A stretch of DNA of 64,000 bases. Source: Yersinia entomophaga (lineage in GTDB: Bacteria > Pseudomonadota > Gammaproteobacteria > Enterobacterales > Enterobacteriaceae). Below, one piece after another: positions 8,667-18,408 of the stretch. Each line of letters starts with the position of its first letter. Position 1 is the first letter of the stretch. Under the pieces are notes generated by a model. The model ran no database searches. It was not told where the DNA came from and saw only the letters and a program-made list of their open reading frames with translations. The stretch spans positions 834,885 through 898,884 of the forward strand of contig NZ_CP010029.1 of assembly GCF_001656035.1 (NCBI RefSeq), written 5' to 3'. A program made the position numbers and the translations under genes.

Positions 8667-9677
8667 ATGTTACGCATTTTAGTGACCCGAATTGATTTCC
8701 TCGGGGATATGGTCTGCACCACAGCATTGATTCGCGCGCTTAAACAGCATTGGCCAGAAGCTGAAATTCATGTGCTGGCCAATAAATATAATGCCCCGGT
8801 ACTGGATCGTAATCCGGATGTCGCTGCGGTACATACCTATGTGTACAGTAAACAATGTGAGCGTAATCAGCGCCTGGGAAAATTAAACGCTTTAATAGAT
8901 CGCTTAGCGCTAATCTGGCGTTTACGTCGGTTGCGTTTTAATCTGGCGATTGTCCCCAATGGGGGCGTGAGTAAAAATAGTATCCAGTTTGTCCGACAGT
9001 TAAATGTTGCCGATTGTCGTTGGCATACAGCTGAGAGTGAATTTGACGATCGGGTTGCGTCCCACGCAGCTAGCCGGCCAATGAAGCATGAGTCATTATC
9101 TGGATTTACGCTGTTACCTGAGCTAGCATCCATTGATATCAATGCGCTACGGCTTTATGTCTATCCTGAGCCGCAGTTACAAGCTCAATGGCGAAATTGG
9201 TTTGGTGATAAAAATAAACCCAGGATTGGATTATTTATTTCAAATAAGTCGGTCGATCGTCGCTGGAGCTGGCAGAAATGGCACGATGTAATCATTGGCC
9301 TTGAGTCCAAAACCGAGCTATTTATTTTCCACGATCCTGCAGAAAAACCGACGGATGAACAATTGGCTCATTTACCCGCTCGTTGCCTTTCTACCCCTTC
9401 GGTACCCGATATGATAGCCGCCATGAGTCAATTAGATTTGGTGGTTTCGGCAGATAGCGCCCCTATTCATTTAAGTGCAGCATTACAGATTCCGGTTGTA
9501 GCATTATTTGAAAACCGGCCTGAAAAATATTTACGTTGGTATCCATTGGGTGTGCCGCATATTTTATTGCGAGAAGGGAGACAGGTTGAGGATATTCAAG
9601 CTCAATCGGTTATTGAAGCGGTTAGCTGTTTATTAGATAGTAAAATTCCGCCATTGGAAGAAAGCGGCTTTCATTAA
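8667..9677 (+). CDS. Glycosyltransferase family 9 (heptosyltransferase-like)
   Basis: This is a cytoplasmic-face transferase of 336 residues resembling ADP-heptose:LPS heptosyltransferases. It opens with the GT9 signature LVTRIDFLGDMVCTTALIRA and has a second Rossmann domain containing RIGLFISNKSVDRRWSWQKWHDVI. It ends with SADSAPIHLSAALQIPVVALFENRPEKYLRW, the nucleotide-sugar binding region (D-SAP-HL-A). It is a lone gene, not in a waa cluster, so the acceptor may be a lipooligosaccharide core or another glycan. The ATG at 8667 has only a weak ribosome site but matches where GT9 proteins start. Confidence 0.8.
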   Translation: MLRILVTRIDFLGDMVCTTALIRALKQHWPEAEIHVLANKYNAPVLDRNPDVAAVHTYVYSKQCERNQRLGKLNALIDRLALIWRLRRLRFNLAIVPNGGVSKNSIQFVRQLNVADCRWHTAESEFDDRVASHAASRPMKHESLSGFTLLPELASIDINALRLYVYPEPQLQAQWRNWFGDKNKPRIGLFISNKSVDRRWSWQKWHDVIIGLESKTELFIFHDPAEKPTDEQLAHLPARCLSTPSVPDMIAAMSQLDLVVSADSAPIHLSAALQIPVVALFENRPEKYLRWYPLGVPHILLREGRQVEDIQAQSVIEAVSCLLDSKIPPLEESGFH

Positions 9678-9709
9678 TCTGTCAGCAAACTTTTAGCCAG
9701 TAACTTCGA

Positions 9710-9735
9710 CGCCTCGCATAATGCGGGGCGTTTTT
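9710..9735 (+). terminator. Intrinsic terminator after the GT9 gene
   Basis: CGCCTCGCAT (9710-9719) pairs with ATGCGGGGCG (9721-9730), with one G-T wobble, and is followed by TTTTT. The near-absent loop means the inner base pairs open in practice. Confidence 0.75.
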
Positions 9736-9921
9736 ATTGGTATCAGTGATTCCTAAAATGAGATAAGCAAAGGAAAACCTTTGGACTGACTAACGACTTG
9801 TAAGGTATTACCAATACTAACAGTGTGATTAATAGTTTGTTTTTTGCCAGTATTCACTCTTACGCCTAAGCTAGAAAGGTTCAACAGTGTCTTAAACATA
9901 AACATGGAGGAGTTACGTTTG

Positions 9922-12093
9922 ATGCGTTTATCTACGTTGGTTTTAGCGATGAGTATGGCACTCGCCGGGCAGGTCCAATCCGCAGAAATAGCGGTAAAGG
10001 GGCAGTTAAATAAACCTCAGTTGGAAGATGAAGCTAATCGGGTCGGTCAAAATCCGTTCTTTAGCTCGAGTAAACTACCTTTCCAGGCACCGCCGTTTAA
10101 TCTTATTAAGGAAAGCGACTATGCGCCGGCGATTGAATTTGGAATTGCCGAACGTTTGGCAGAGGTTAATGCTATTGCAAATAATCCTACACTGCCAACC
10201 TTTAAAAATACCTTTATAGCGTTGGAGAAATCAGGGGGAACTTTAACCCGAGTGATGAACGGATTTGGCGCAATGACATCGGCCAATTCAAGTGATGTCC
10301 TGCAAAAAATAGATGAAGAAACCTCGCCAAAACTGGCGGCTATGGAAGATGCTATCAAGCTGAATAGCACACTGTTTAATCGTATTAAAACAATATATGA
10401 CCAGCGAGATAAACTCGGTCTGGACGATGAATCGAGACGTTTGGTGGAAGTGACTTACACTAACTTCATTCTGGCAGGCGCGAATCTTTCTGATGCGGAT
10501 AAAACCAAACTTAAAGCTTTAAATCAGGAAGCGGCTGGTCTGAGCACTCAATTTACCAATAAACTTTTGGCTGCAACCAAAAACGGTGCGGTGGCAGTTA
10601 AAGACAAGTCTGTTTTAGCGGGGCTGTCAGAGGGGGAATTAGCCGCAGCGGCGCAGGCTGCCGGCGACCGTCAACTGGATAAACAATGGCTATTGGTATT
10701 GCAAAATACCACCCAGCAGCCGGTGCTAAAAAATCTTAGCGACCGAGATACGCGAAAATCGTTGTTTGATGCATCGTGGAATCGAGCCGAGCAGGGGGAT
10801 GCCAATGACACTCGCCAGATAGTATCTCGTTTGGCAAAAATACGGGCTGAACAGGCTCAACTCCTTGGTTTCCCGAATTATGCTGCTTGGAAATTACAGA
10901 ACCAAATGGCAAAAACCCCTGATACGGCACTGACTTTCATGCGTGATATCGTACCGGCTGCGACCGCACGTGCCGAGAGGGAAGCAAAAGATATTCAAGC
11001 GGTTATCGATCGTCAGAACGGTGGATTTAAGCTGGGGCCAGAAGATTGGAAATTCTATGCGGAACAGGTGAGAAAAGAAAAATATGATCTGGATGAATCA
11101 CAAATAAACCCCTACTTTGAACTGGACAATGTACTGAATAACGGCGTGTTTTACGCGGCGAATCAACTGTTTGGTATTAGTTTTAAAGAAAGGACAGATT
11201 TGCCGGTTTATCATCCAGACGTTCGGGTTTATGACGTTATTGATAAAGACGGTCAGCCTTTGGCGTTGTTCTACACCGATTATTTCAAGCGTGACAACAA
11301 AGGTGGCGGTGCCTGGATGAGCAATTTTGTCGATCAGTCGAAATTGTTAGGTACCAAACCGGTTATTTATAATGTTGCTAACTTCACAAAACCGGCTCCT
11401 GGACAGCCAGCATTGCTGTCATATGACGATGTCATTACGCTGTTCCATGAGTTTGGTCATGCCCTGCATGGCATCTTTGCCGATCAGCAATACCCAAGCC
11501 TGTCTGGCACCGCGACGGCGCGAGATTTCGTCGAGTTTCCATCACAGTTAAACGAACATTGGGCCAGCGATCCAAAAGTGTTCGCCAACTATGCCAAACA
11601 TTATAAAACCGGCGAGCCAATGCCGCAGGAGTTAGTCGATAAGATTCAGAAAGCCAAAAAATTCAATAAAGGTTATAGCATGACCGAGCTGCTTTCTGCG
11701 GCATTGCTGGATATGAACTGGCATATGCTAAACGCCAGTCAGCTGGAGCAGGATGTTGATAAATTTGAGAAAAAATCGTTACAGCGAGATAAAATTGATC
11801 TGAGTTATGTCCCTCCACGTTACCGTTCCAGTTATTTCCAACATATCTGGGGTAATGGTTATGCCGCAGGTTATTACGCATATTTATGGACTGAAATGCT
11901 GGCCGATGATGCTTTTGTTGGTTTATTAGAAAGCGGTGGGCTAACGCCGGAAAATGGTCAGCGCTTGCGTGATAAAATCCTATCTCGGGGTAACAGTCAG
12001 GATCTGGAAAAACTTTATATTGATTGGCGCGGCCAAGCTCCAAGTATTGAGCCAATGTTAATCAATCGTGGTTTGAAGGAACCCGCTAAATAA
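9922..12093 (+). CDS. dcp: Exported peptidyl-dipeptidase Dcp (M3 family)
   Basis: This zinc metallopeptidase removes dipeptides from the C-termini of peptides. It has 723 residues from the chosen start. The zinc motif HEFGHALHG is at about residue 509, with the downstream M3 glutamate in EFPSQLNEHW, and the C-terminal HIWGNGYAAGYYAYLW block is the usual Dcp substrate region. The frame is open to a TTG at 9844, but ATG 9922 has GGAGG nine bases upstream. From there the protein begins with a signal peptide (RLSTLVLAMSMALAGQVQSA). E. coli Dcp is cytoplasmic and lacks a signal, so this copy is predicted to be periplasmic. Confidence 0.88.
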   Translation: MRLSTLVLAMSMALAGQVQSAEIAVKGQLNKPQLEDEANRVGQNPFFSSSKLPFQAPPFNLIKESDYAPAIEFGIAERLAEVNAIANNPTLPTFKNTFIALEKSGGTLTRVMNGFGAMTSANSSDVLQKIDEETSPKLAAMEDAIKLNSTLFNRIKTIYDQRDKLGLDDESRRLVEVTYTNFILAGANLSDADKTKLKALNQEAAGLSTQFTNKLLAATKNGAVAVKDKSVLAGLSEGELAAAAQAAGDRQLDKQWLLVLQNTTQQPVLKNLSDRDTRKSLFDASWNRAEQGDANDTRQIVSRLAKIRAEQAQLLGFPNYAAWKLQNQMAKTPDTALTFMRDIVPAATARAEREAKDIQAVIDRQNGGFKLGPEDWKFYAEQVRKEKYDLDESQINPYFELDNVLNNGVFYAANQLFGISFKERTDLPVYHPDVRVYDVIDKDGQPLALFYTDYFKRDNKGGGAWMSNFVDQSKLLGTKPVIYNVANFTKPAPGQPALLSYDDVITLFHEFGHALHGIFADQQYPSLSGTATARDFVEFPSQLNEHWASDPKVFANYAKHYKTGEPMPQELVDKIQKAKKFNKGYSMTELLSAALLDMNWHMLNASQLEQDVDKFEKKSLQRDKIDLSYVPPRYRSSYFQHIWGNGYAAGYYAYLWTEMLADDAFVGLLESGGLTPENGQRLRDKILSRGNSQDLEKLYIDWRGQAPSIEPMLINRGLKEPAK

Positions 12094-12163
12094 GCCAATC
12101 TTGTAAATAGCTAATTGGGGAATCAACATTCTTCGTTATAGCCAGTGATTTATGTTCCTACCG

Positions 12164-12190
12164 CGGGGCAGTTTGTATCAGATTGCCCCG
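12164..12190 (+). terminator. Hairpin after dcp
   Basis: CGGGGCA (12164-12170) pairs with TGCCCCG (12184-12190) and is followed by the T-rich TTCTAT. It is a plausible intrinsic terminator for dcp. Confidence 0.6.
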
Positions 12191-12486
12191 TTCTATCTGT
12201 CAGTACATTTCATCCGCATATATCAGCCGTTGCATTGAACAATGAGATGCGGATCTCATAGCTCGAATCCGTCCATTGAATGAACAACCTCATTACCTTA
12301 ATGTACACTCGTTTTCTATTTATTCTCTCATATTTAGTTGCTAACAAAACTACTCTCACGCTAATAGTATGTTTGTGGATGCTACTTTCCCCTAGCTATA
12401 TTATTTTATAAATTCCACTTTGGTTAATATATTTACCTGCATTTATGCTTATTTGAAGCGTATGGCGTTAAATCGGGGAAATTAAC

Positions 12487-12513
12487 TAAAGGAATACAAT
12501 CTACCTCCGATAA
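12487..12513 (+). promoter_or_regulatory. Sigma-28 (FliA) promoter for the chemoreceptor gene
   Basis: TAAAGGAA (12487-12494), 11 bases, TCCGATAA (12506-12513) fits the enterobacterial flagellar class 3 consensus TAAAGTTT-N11-GCCGATAA, with an exact TAAAG and CCGATAA. It lies about 35 bases before the chemoreceptor start. Confidence 0.8.
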
Positions 12514-12548
12514 GCACCTCATATTATTACTCTAGGGGTTTGTTTTTA

Positions 12549-14108
12549 ATGTTTAAAAAAATGAGAATAAGTGTTGGCTTATCTTTGATTATTTGTGTGT
12601 TTAGCCTTGCGCTGCTTGGGGTGAGTGGTTTTAGCATGCAGGCTTTAACCAATAGTAAAGGTGCAACGTTTAGAATTGACCGTATTCAAGGCGATCAATT
12701 GGTGCCTTTATATTTAATCTATTCTGAGTTATTAAATACCCGTATTTACGCGCAAAATGCCGCATTACTGTTGGAAGCGAAGGCAGACGCCGGGGCCGAT
12801 TTATTGAAGGCACAGGATTATCTTAAATCATCTGAAAAAAACATGGTCGCTTTAGGTAAAATTGTGTCATTGACCGCAGAAGGGCGGCGGTTACGTAAGA
12901 ATATTGATACGACTTATGCTGATTACATTAACAATGGTATCAAACCAATGATGCAAACATTGCGTGATGGTAATGTGGCTGCTTATTACAATCTAGGACC
13001 GAGTGTTGTTCCTAAAAGTGAAGCTTTACGCAATAGTTTGTCTGAGTTCGAAACTTTTGCAAAAAATCTGGGCGAAAAAGAAATCGAGGGCGTAACCGCT
13101 TCTTATCGCCAAAATATGTGGATTATTGGCGGGGCATTGTTGTTGACGTTAGGCTTAATCCTTATGGCCATCAGATTTGCCAAACAGATTATTTTTTCCC
13201 CGATTAATGAAGCTCGCCAGCTATTTGGAAAGATATCCCGAGGTGATTTATCGAGTGTTATTCCGTTACAGCCCGCTACCGAAATGGGAGGGTTGCTAAC
13301 CGCGTTAGACGATATGCAGCAATCGCTGAAGGGTATTGTTTCAGGAGTGAGAGAATCATCCGCCGTTATTACTATTGGGACGCGGCAGATATCCGCCGGT
13401 AATCAGGATTTCTCATCCAGAACGGAAGAGCAGGCGGCTTCGATTGAACAAACTGCCGCCAGCATGGAGCAACTGACTTCTTCGGTTAAACAGAATACCG
13501 ACAACACCAGACTCGTCACGGCGATGGCGGATAATATGGCAGTGTTGGCGCGCAAAAATGGAGAAAATATTACCGATATCACGGCGAAAATCTCAGCGAT
13601 TAACGAAAGCTCTGAGAAAATCTCCAATATTATTGGCGTGATTGACTCTATCTCTTTCCAAACCAATATTCTGGCGCTAAATGCCGCCGTTGAGGCGGCA
13701 AGAGCGGGTGAGGCAGGTAAAGGTTTTGCCGTTGTTGCCTCCGAGGTGCGTAACCTGGCGCAGCGGAGTGCAGTATCAGCAAAAGAAATAAAAGAGTTAA
13801 TTGAAGACTCAGTCAGCAAAATCAAAGAGGGTTCTGATATGGCCTCACAGTCGGGTGACGATATGAAAACCCTGCTGAATGAGGTCGATCAGGTGAAGAG
13901 CTTGATCGACAGTATTGCTTTTGCGTCTGACGAACAAAGCCGTGGGATTGAGCAGGTCAATATTGCGATTGTGCAGCTGGAAGAAGTCGCCCAACAAAAT
14001 GCAGCATTGGTTGAAGAAGCCTCCGCTGCCACGCTATCGCTCGCTGAACAGGCCGATACTTTAGACGCTTCGATGCAGGTTTTTACCTTAACCAAAGCGC
14101 ATGAATAA
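12549..14108 (+). CDS. Methyl-accepting chemotaxis protein
   Basis: This inner-membrane chemoreceptor has about 519 residues. It has a short cytoplasmic start, TM1 at about 10-30, a periplasmic four-helix-type sensor to about 190, TM2 ([18 protein letters not shown]), a HAMP domain and the long signalling coiled coil. The hairpin tip is [20 protein letters not shown] followed by [16 protein letters not shown], which binds CheW and CheA. ATG 12549 is chosen: AGGGG lies ten bases upstream, while the TTG at 12540 is too close to it. The C-terminus ends TLTKAHE without the NWETF-type pentapeptide that tethers CheR and CheB. It would therefore be a low-abundance type receptor (Trg/Tap-like). The ligand is unknown. 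Confidence 0.9.
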   Translation: MFKKMRISVGLSLIICVFSLALLGVSGFSMQALTNSKGATFRIDRIQGDQLVPLYLIYSELLNTRIYAQNAALLLEAKADAGADLLKAQDYLKSSEKNMVALGKIVSLTAEGRRLRKNIDTTYADYINNGIKPMMQTLRDGNVAAYYNLGPSVVPKSEALRNSLSEFETFAKNLGEKEIEGVTASYRQNMWIIGGALLLTLGLILMAIRFAKQIIFSPINEARQLFGKISRGDLSSVIPLQPATEMGGLLTALDDMQQSLKGIVSGVRESSAVITIGTRQISAGNQDFSSRTEEQAASIEQTAASMEQLTSSVKQNTDNTRLVTAMADNMAVLARKNGENITDITAKISAINESSEKISNIIGVIDSISFQTNILALNAAVEAARAGEAGKGFAVVASEVRNLAQRSAVSAKEIKELIEDSVSKIKEGSDMASQSGDDMKTLLNEVDQVKSLIDSIAFASDEQSRGIEQVNIAIVQLEEVAQQNAALVEEASAATLSLAEQADTLDASMQVFTLTKAHE

Positions 14109-14136
14109 CCTTCGCTATTAGTTTTATCGAAAAATC

Positions 14137-14156
14137 TGACCGCCTTATGGCGGTCA
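14137..14156 (+). terminator. Hairpin after the chemoreceptor gene
   Basis: TGACCGCC-TTAT-GGCGGTCA is a perfect 8-bp stem with a tetraloop. The U run is lacking, but its position about 30 bases after the stop codon is right for a terminator. Confidence 0.6.
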
Positions 14157-14251
14157 TGATCATTGAAATCGGCGGGCTGATCAGAGGGGCAGTTTTAATG
14201 AATCTCAAGTAGGGTTCCAATATTTTTTTGAAATTTATCTGTATTTTTTAA

Positions 14252-14265
14252 TTGATTAACGTCAA
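14252..14265 (+). promoter_or_regulatory. FNR-like site upstream of the 2HCT symporter gene
   Basis: TTGATTAACGTCAA matches the FNR consensus TTGAT-N4-ATCAA at nine of ten positions. It sits in an AT-rich 486-base gap and lies about 380 bases before the symporter start. Anaerobic control would fit carboxylate uptake, but the distance makes this tentative. The rest of the gap (14157-14642) holds no gene that I can see. Confidence 0.3.
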
Positions 14266-14642
14266 TGTAAAGTCTAATAATGATTTATAATATGTTGTTT
14301 ATTTATTATTTCATGCTTGGTATATTGTTAGTTCATTACTTATTTCCCTCTATCATGCCATTTTAATTCCTGCCAGTAACTTTAATTACATAACGCCTAA
14401 ATAACTTATTTAAACTAAACTTGTCGATTGTTTCACAATTACGTTACACGTTTATTTAAATGCTGTTCTTTTCGTTTTTTTAAAGTGTTAGTTTATCTGC
14501 AAGTTGACACCAGGGCTAAGTGGGATTTTATTGAGTGACTGTCCGTGAGATGTTTTATTGTCTGACAATATACGATGGGATGAAATGAAACCTCGTAGCC
14601 GTTTCCTATCTTATCCAGGAATTCTAATAATAGCAGGTTAAA

Positions 14643-16004
14643 ATGAAAAGAATAAATCAGGATGTAATTTGTTCTAATAGTGAAGCAACTGAAAGCAATG
14701 GGACCAAAACACTTTCCATGAAGTTATTCGGTGGTATTTCAAACAGGGATATCAATGCGGTACCTTTGGCTTTATTCATTGCTATTGCTGCCATTGTCGT
14801 TACGTCATCTTATTCTAATCTTTTGCCAAAAAACATGATTGGCGGCCTAGCCATTATTATGACGCTTGGCTTTATTCTGTCTCACATTGGTCGCCGGATT
14901 CCAGTACTGAAAGATATTGGCGGGCCAGCTATTCTGTGTCTGATGGTACCTTCGGTTCTGGTCTATTTTGGCGTATTTCAGACCAATACCTTAGATACCG
15001 TACATCTGTTGATGAAAGAGGCCAATTTACTGTACTTCGTTATTGCCTGCCTGGTCGTGGGTAGTATTCTGGGGATGAATCGCGTAGTACTGATTCAGGG
15101 CATGATGCGGATGTTTATTCCCTTGGTAGTGGGAACTCTCGCTGCGGTGGCTTCCGGTCTGCTGGTTGGAAAACTGTTCGGCTATAGTTTCTATCACACA
15201 TTCTTCTTTATTATCGTACCAATTATCGGTGGGGGTATTGGCGAAGGTATATTACCGCTGTCATTAGCTTACTCGGCAATTTTGGGTGAGTCTCCAGATG
15301 TGTATGTGGCGCAATTGGCTCCAGCGGCAGTTGTGGGTAATATTTTCGCCATTATTTGCGCCGGAGTATTGGCCAGAATAGGCTCTCGTCGTAAAGATCT
15401 GAATGGTGAGGGTATGCTGATTCGCAATGCAGAAGACAATGCAGTATTTACTTCACAAGAAGGGCCGCAACAAGCTGACTTCCAATTGATGGGCGGCGGG
15501 TTGTTAATGATTTGCGCCTTCTTTATCGTTGGCGGATTATTTGAAAAGCTGGTGCATATTCCAGGCCCCGTTTTAATGATTCTGATTGCAGTTCTGTGCA
15601 AATACTGTCAGGTCATTCCGGCTAAAATGGAACTGGGTGCGCACAGTTGCTACAAGTTTGTTTCAACCACTTTGGTTTGGCCGTTAATGATTGGTTTGGG
15701 TATGCTGTTTGTTCCGCTGGAAAGCGTCGTTGCGGTATTCTCGTTTGGTTATATCGTAGTGTGCGGTGCGGTGGTGCTTTCCATGGCAACCATTAGCTTC
15801 TTTATTGCTCCGTATCTGAATATGTATCCTGTGGAAGCATCCATTGTAACCAGTTGCCATAGTGGACTGGGCGGTACTGGCGATGTGGCTATTCTTTCGG
15901 CCTCTAACCGTATGTCATTGATGCCTTTTGCTCAAATAGCGACCCGGATTGGCGGGGCGTCAACGGTGATTGGTGCGACGTTATTATTAGGATGGATTGC
16001 CTGA
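14643..16004 (+). CDS. 2-hydroxycarboxylate (malate/citrate) symporter, CitS/MaeN family
   Basis: This secondary transporter of 453 residues belongs to the 2HCT family, which imports citrate, malate or similar hydroxy acids with Na+ or H+. The two family re-entrant loops are visible: GGGIGEGILPLS in the first half and GLGGTGDVAILSASNRMSLM with PFAQIATRIGG in the second. Wording around these loops is closer to MaeN/CitP/CimH than to Klebsiella CitS. It converges with the response regulator gene of a CitA/DcuS-type system, which probably senses its substrate. No citrate lyase or oxaloacetate decarboxylase genes are nearby, so an aerobic or malate role is as likely as citrate fermentation. Confidence 0.88.
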   Translation: MKRINQDVICSNSEATESNGTKTLSMKLFGGISNRDINAVPLALFIAIAAIVVTSSYSNLLPKNMIGGLAIIMTLGFILSHIGRRIPVLKDIGGPAILCLMVPSVLVYFGVFQTNTLDTVHLLMKEANLLYFVIACLVVGSILGMNRVVLIQGMMRMFIPLVVGTLAAVASGLLVGKLFGYSFYHTFFFIIVPIIGGGIGEGILPLSLAYSAILGESPDVYVAQLAPAAVVGNIFAIICAGVLARIGSRRKDLNGEGMLIRNAEDNAVFTSQEGPQQADFQLMGGGLLMICAFFIVGGLFEKLVHIPGPVLMILIAVLCKYCQVIPAKMELGAHSCYKFVSTTLVWPLMIGLGMLFVPLESVVAVFSFGYIVVCGAVVLSMATISFFIAPYLNMYPVEASIVTSCHSGLGGTGDVAILSASNRMSLMPFAQIATRIGGASTVIGATLLLGWIA

Positions 16005-16021
16005 TTGCAGGAGTGAAAAAG

Positions 16022-16052
16022 CCACCGGTGCTCAATGTAACCGGTGGTTTTT
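16022..16052. terminator. Bidirectional intrinsic terminator between symporter and regulator genes
   Basis: CCACCGGT (16022-16029) pairs with ACCGGTGG (16040-16047). There are T5 on the + side and A5 (16016-16020) on the other, so it can stop both convergent transcripts. Confidence 0.85.
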
Positions 16053-16064
16053 GCTACATAGGGG

Positions 16065-16784
16065 TTATTCGCAGTATTGCTGCAATGCCGGAAGCTGGTC
16101 AGGCATTAATCGGTAAAGGTATACGGGGCGCCCTGTGGCACCGTAGAGAACGTGAATACTCAATACTGCCGTTTCTGACAAGAAGATGAGATATTTGCGA
16201 CAGGATACTCGAGATACACCAATAGCATTGGCGAGTTGTTCTGTGGAGAATTCGCTGGTCTGGTTAGCCACAATCCATTCGCACACGGTACGTAAAGTCT
16301 GACTGGTCAATCCCTTAGGCAGTTTTTTCCGCTCACCGGTATTACGACTGTCTCGGCGCAATAGTTTATCTATATCTGATTGGGCATAGTTATCGCGCTG
16401 TTCCAGCAGGCGATGCTGACGTCGATAAACCGACAGCGCCTCTTCAAATCGGGCAAACTGGAAAGGTTTTATCAGGTAATCGACCACGCCGTACTGCAGG
16501 GCTTTCTTTATGGTATTGACGTCGCTCGCAGAGGAAATAACGATAACGTCGGTGTGCTCGCTAAATTCCCGCAGCGTGGGTAGCAAGTCTAACCCGTTAT
16601 CTTGCCGCATGAAAACGTCTAAAAGTACCAAATGAATCGGCGTTTCGGATTGCATTAGCCTTTCTCGCGCCGCCTGTAGCGATGACACTACCCCGCAACA
16701 GGTAAATCCATTGACCTGACTTAAATAGCATTTATTCAGCTCGGCCACCATGGCGTCGTCGTCCACTATCAACACATTAATCAT
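16065..16784 (-). CDS. CitB/DcuR-type response regulator
   Basis: This transcriptional response regulator has 239 residues. The N-terminal receiver has the acidic pair in VLIVDDD, the phospho-acceptor Asp in VLLDVFMRQ, the switch Ser (VISSAS) and the Lys of YLIKPFQ. The C-terminal part has a helix-turn-helix of the CitB/DcuR kind (EQLANAIGVSRVSCRKYL). It overlaps the upstream sensor gene by 8 bp, so the pair is co-translated. The probable targets are the 2HCT symporter gene and the DASS transporter gene flanking the pair; this is inference from position. Confidence 0.9.
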   Translation of the reverse strand: MINVLIVDDDAMVAELNKCYLSQVNGFTCCGVVSSLQAARERLMQSETPIHLVLLDVFMRQDNGLDLLPTLREFSEHTDVIVISSASDVNTIKKALQYGVVDYLIKPFQFARFEEALSVYRRQHRLLEQRDNYAQSDIDKLLRRDSRNTGERKKLPKGLTSQTLRTVCEWIVANQTSEFSTEQLANAIGVSRVSCRKYLIFLSETAVLSIHVLYGATGRPVYLYRLMPDQLPALQQYCE

Positions 16785-18408
16785 GATTTACCGCACTGAT
16801 TTTATAAGGGATTTTAATAAAGAACTGAGTGTGACTTCCTGCCTCAGACTCGAATTCAAGTGTACCACCCACGGCTTCTAGGCTTCGTTGTACCAGTGTT
16901 AATCCAATACCGCGTCCATTTCCTTTTGTCGAAAAGCCTTCCTTCAGGATCTGGGATTGGCAATCAACCGTAATGCCTGGCCCATTATCACTCACTTCAC
17001 AATGCAAGATATCGTCGACCAGATGAAAGCTAACGTTGATTTCTTTCTGCGGCATATCCGACATGGCATCTAACGCATTTTCAATCAAATTGCCAAGAAC
17101 AGTTATTAGTGTGGTGGTGGTTTGTTCATCTGCAGTATCCGGCAGACGGCTATCTTCACTGACCAGCAATGTAATATCCATGTCCCGCGCCCGATTAATT
17201 TTCGCCAACAGGAAGCCTGCGATCACCGGGGATTTTATTTTAAATAGCAAAGAGCCGATCTCTTCCTGATAATTATCGGCCGTTTTAAGAATATAGTCTT
17301 CTAACTGCGGATAGTGTTTCATATGCAGCAGACCAAGAATAACATGAAGTTTATTCATAAATTCATGGGTTTGTGTTCTTAATGCGTCGGCATAATTGAC
17401 CATGCCGGTTAAACGTTGCATCAAATGGCTAATTTCAGTTTTATCGCGGAAAGTTGCAATAGCGCCAATGATATCGCCATTCACCACCACTGGGACGGTA
17501 TTGGCCAGCAGCATACTGCCGTTGAAATCTATTTCCTCATCGCGGCGAGCAATACCCGTGGTCAGCACCTGTTGTAGATTGAGGCGGTCTGGCCAATATT
17601 TGCTGGCATTATCCAACAGAAGGTTTTCCAACGGACCATTTTGCTTAAACAAGCGTTTGGCTTCGTGATTGACCAGAGTGATGCGGCAATCAGTATCAAC
17701 GGCGATAACTCCTTCTTTGATCGATTGCAGCATGGCATCACGCTGTTCAAACAAATTGGATATTTCGTAGGGCTCAAAACCAAACATAATTCTTTTTAAG
17801 GCTTTGACTAAAAACCAGGTGCCGAGGCTGCCAACAAATATTCCGAATAGAATCGTCCAGGGAACGCTCCAAAGATTTTCATGAATAACTGATTGGATGT
17901 TGAGCAACGAAATGCCGACGGCGACTACGCCAATTTGCTGATGATTTGCATCATAAACAGGGGTGAAAATACGTAGGGCTGGCACTAAGGTTCCACGATT
18001 AATCGCGCTGCTTTCTTCCCCAAGCAATGCGGGTTGCAGATCGTCCCCAATAAAATGTCGTCCGATCATTTTAGTATTAGGGTGCGAGTAACGAATGCCG
18101 TCCATATCGGTGACGACGATAAATAATAGTTCGTTGCTCTTACTGACGCTTTCAGCAAAGGGTTGAATTTTATCCTTATCCTCAGTGTGACTTAATCCAT
18201 TGATCACAATAGGGGATAATGCGAGAGTACGAGCAACCGCAAAGGATTTTTCTTTGAGATTATTCTGCGCAATATGGCTGATTTGGATAAAAAACAGCGT
18301 GTGTACTGCCAATAGAACCGAAATTATAACCACAGAAACCATAAGTGTTACTGAGGTGCCAAGCCGCAGCGGTTTTTTTTGCCTGCGCGCCGGTTTTACA
18401 ACGTCCAT
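16777..18408 (-). CDS. CitA/DcuS-type carboxylate sensor histidine kinase
   Basis: This is a membrane sensor kinase of 543 residues. The order is TM1 (about 22-45), a periplasmic PAS/Cache domain, TM2 (WTILFGIFVGSLGTWFLV), a cytoplasmic PAS, a SPOB-type dimerisation helix with the phospho-acceptor His in RTQTHEFMNKLHVI, and an HATPase domain with N box NLIENALDAM and G boxes DNGPGI and GRGIGL. The sensor has the RYSHPN motif that binds carboxylates in CitA and DcuS. GGAG precedes the ATG. The ligand (citrate, malate or a C4-dicarboxylate) cannot be decided from sequence. Confidence 0.92.
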   Translation of the reverse strand: MDVVKPARRQKKPLRLGTSVTLMVSVVIISVLLAVHTLFFIQISHIAQNNLKEKSFAVARTLALSPIVINGLSHTEDKDKIQPFAESVSKSNELLFIVVTDMDGIRYSHPNTKMIGRHFIGDDLQPALLGEESSAINRGTLVPALRIFTPVYDANHQQIGVVAVGISLLNIQSVIHENLWSVPWTILFGIFVGSLGTWFLVKALKRIMFGFEPYEISNLFEQRDAMLQSIKEGVIAVDTDCRITLVNHEAKRLFKQNGPLENLLLDNASKYWPDRLNLQQVLTTGIARRDEEIDFNGSMLLANTVPVVVNGDIIGAIATFRDKTEISHLMQRLTGMVNYADALRTQTHEFMNKLHVILGLLHMKHYPQLEDYILKTADNYQEEIGSLLFKIKSPVIAGFLLAKINRARDMDITLLVSEDSRLPDTADEQTTTTLITVLGNLIENALDAMSDMPQKEINVSFHLVDDILHCEVSDNGPGITVDCQSQILKEGFSTKGNGRGIGLTLVQRSLEAVGGTLEFESEAGSHTQFFIKIPYKISAVNHD

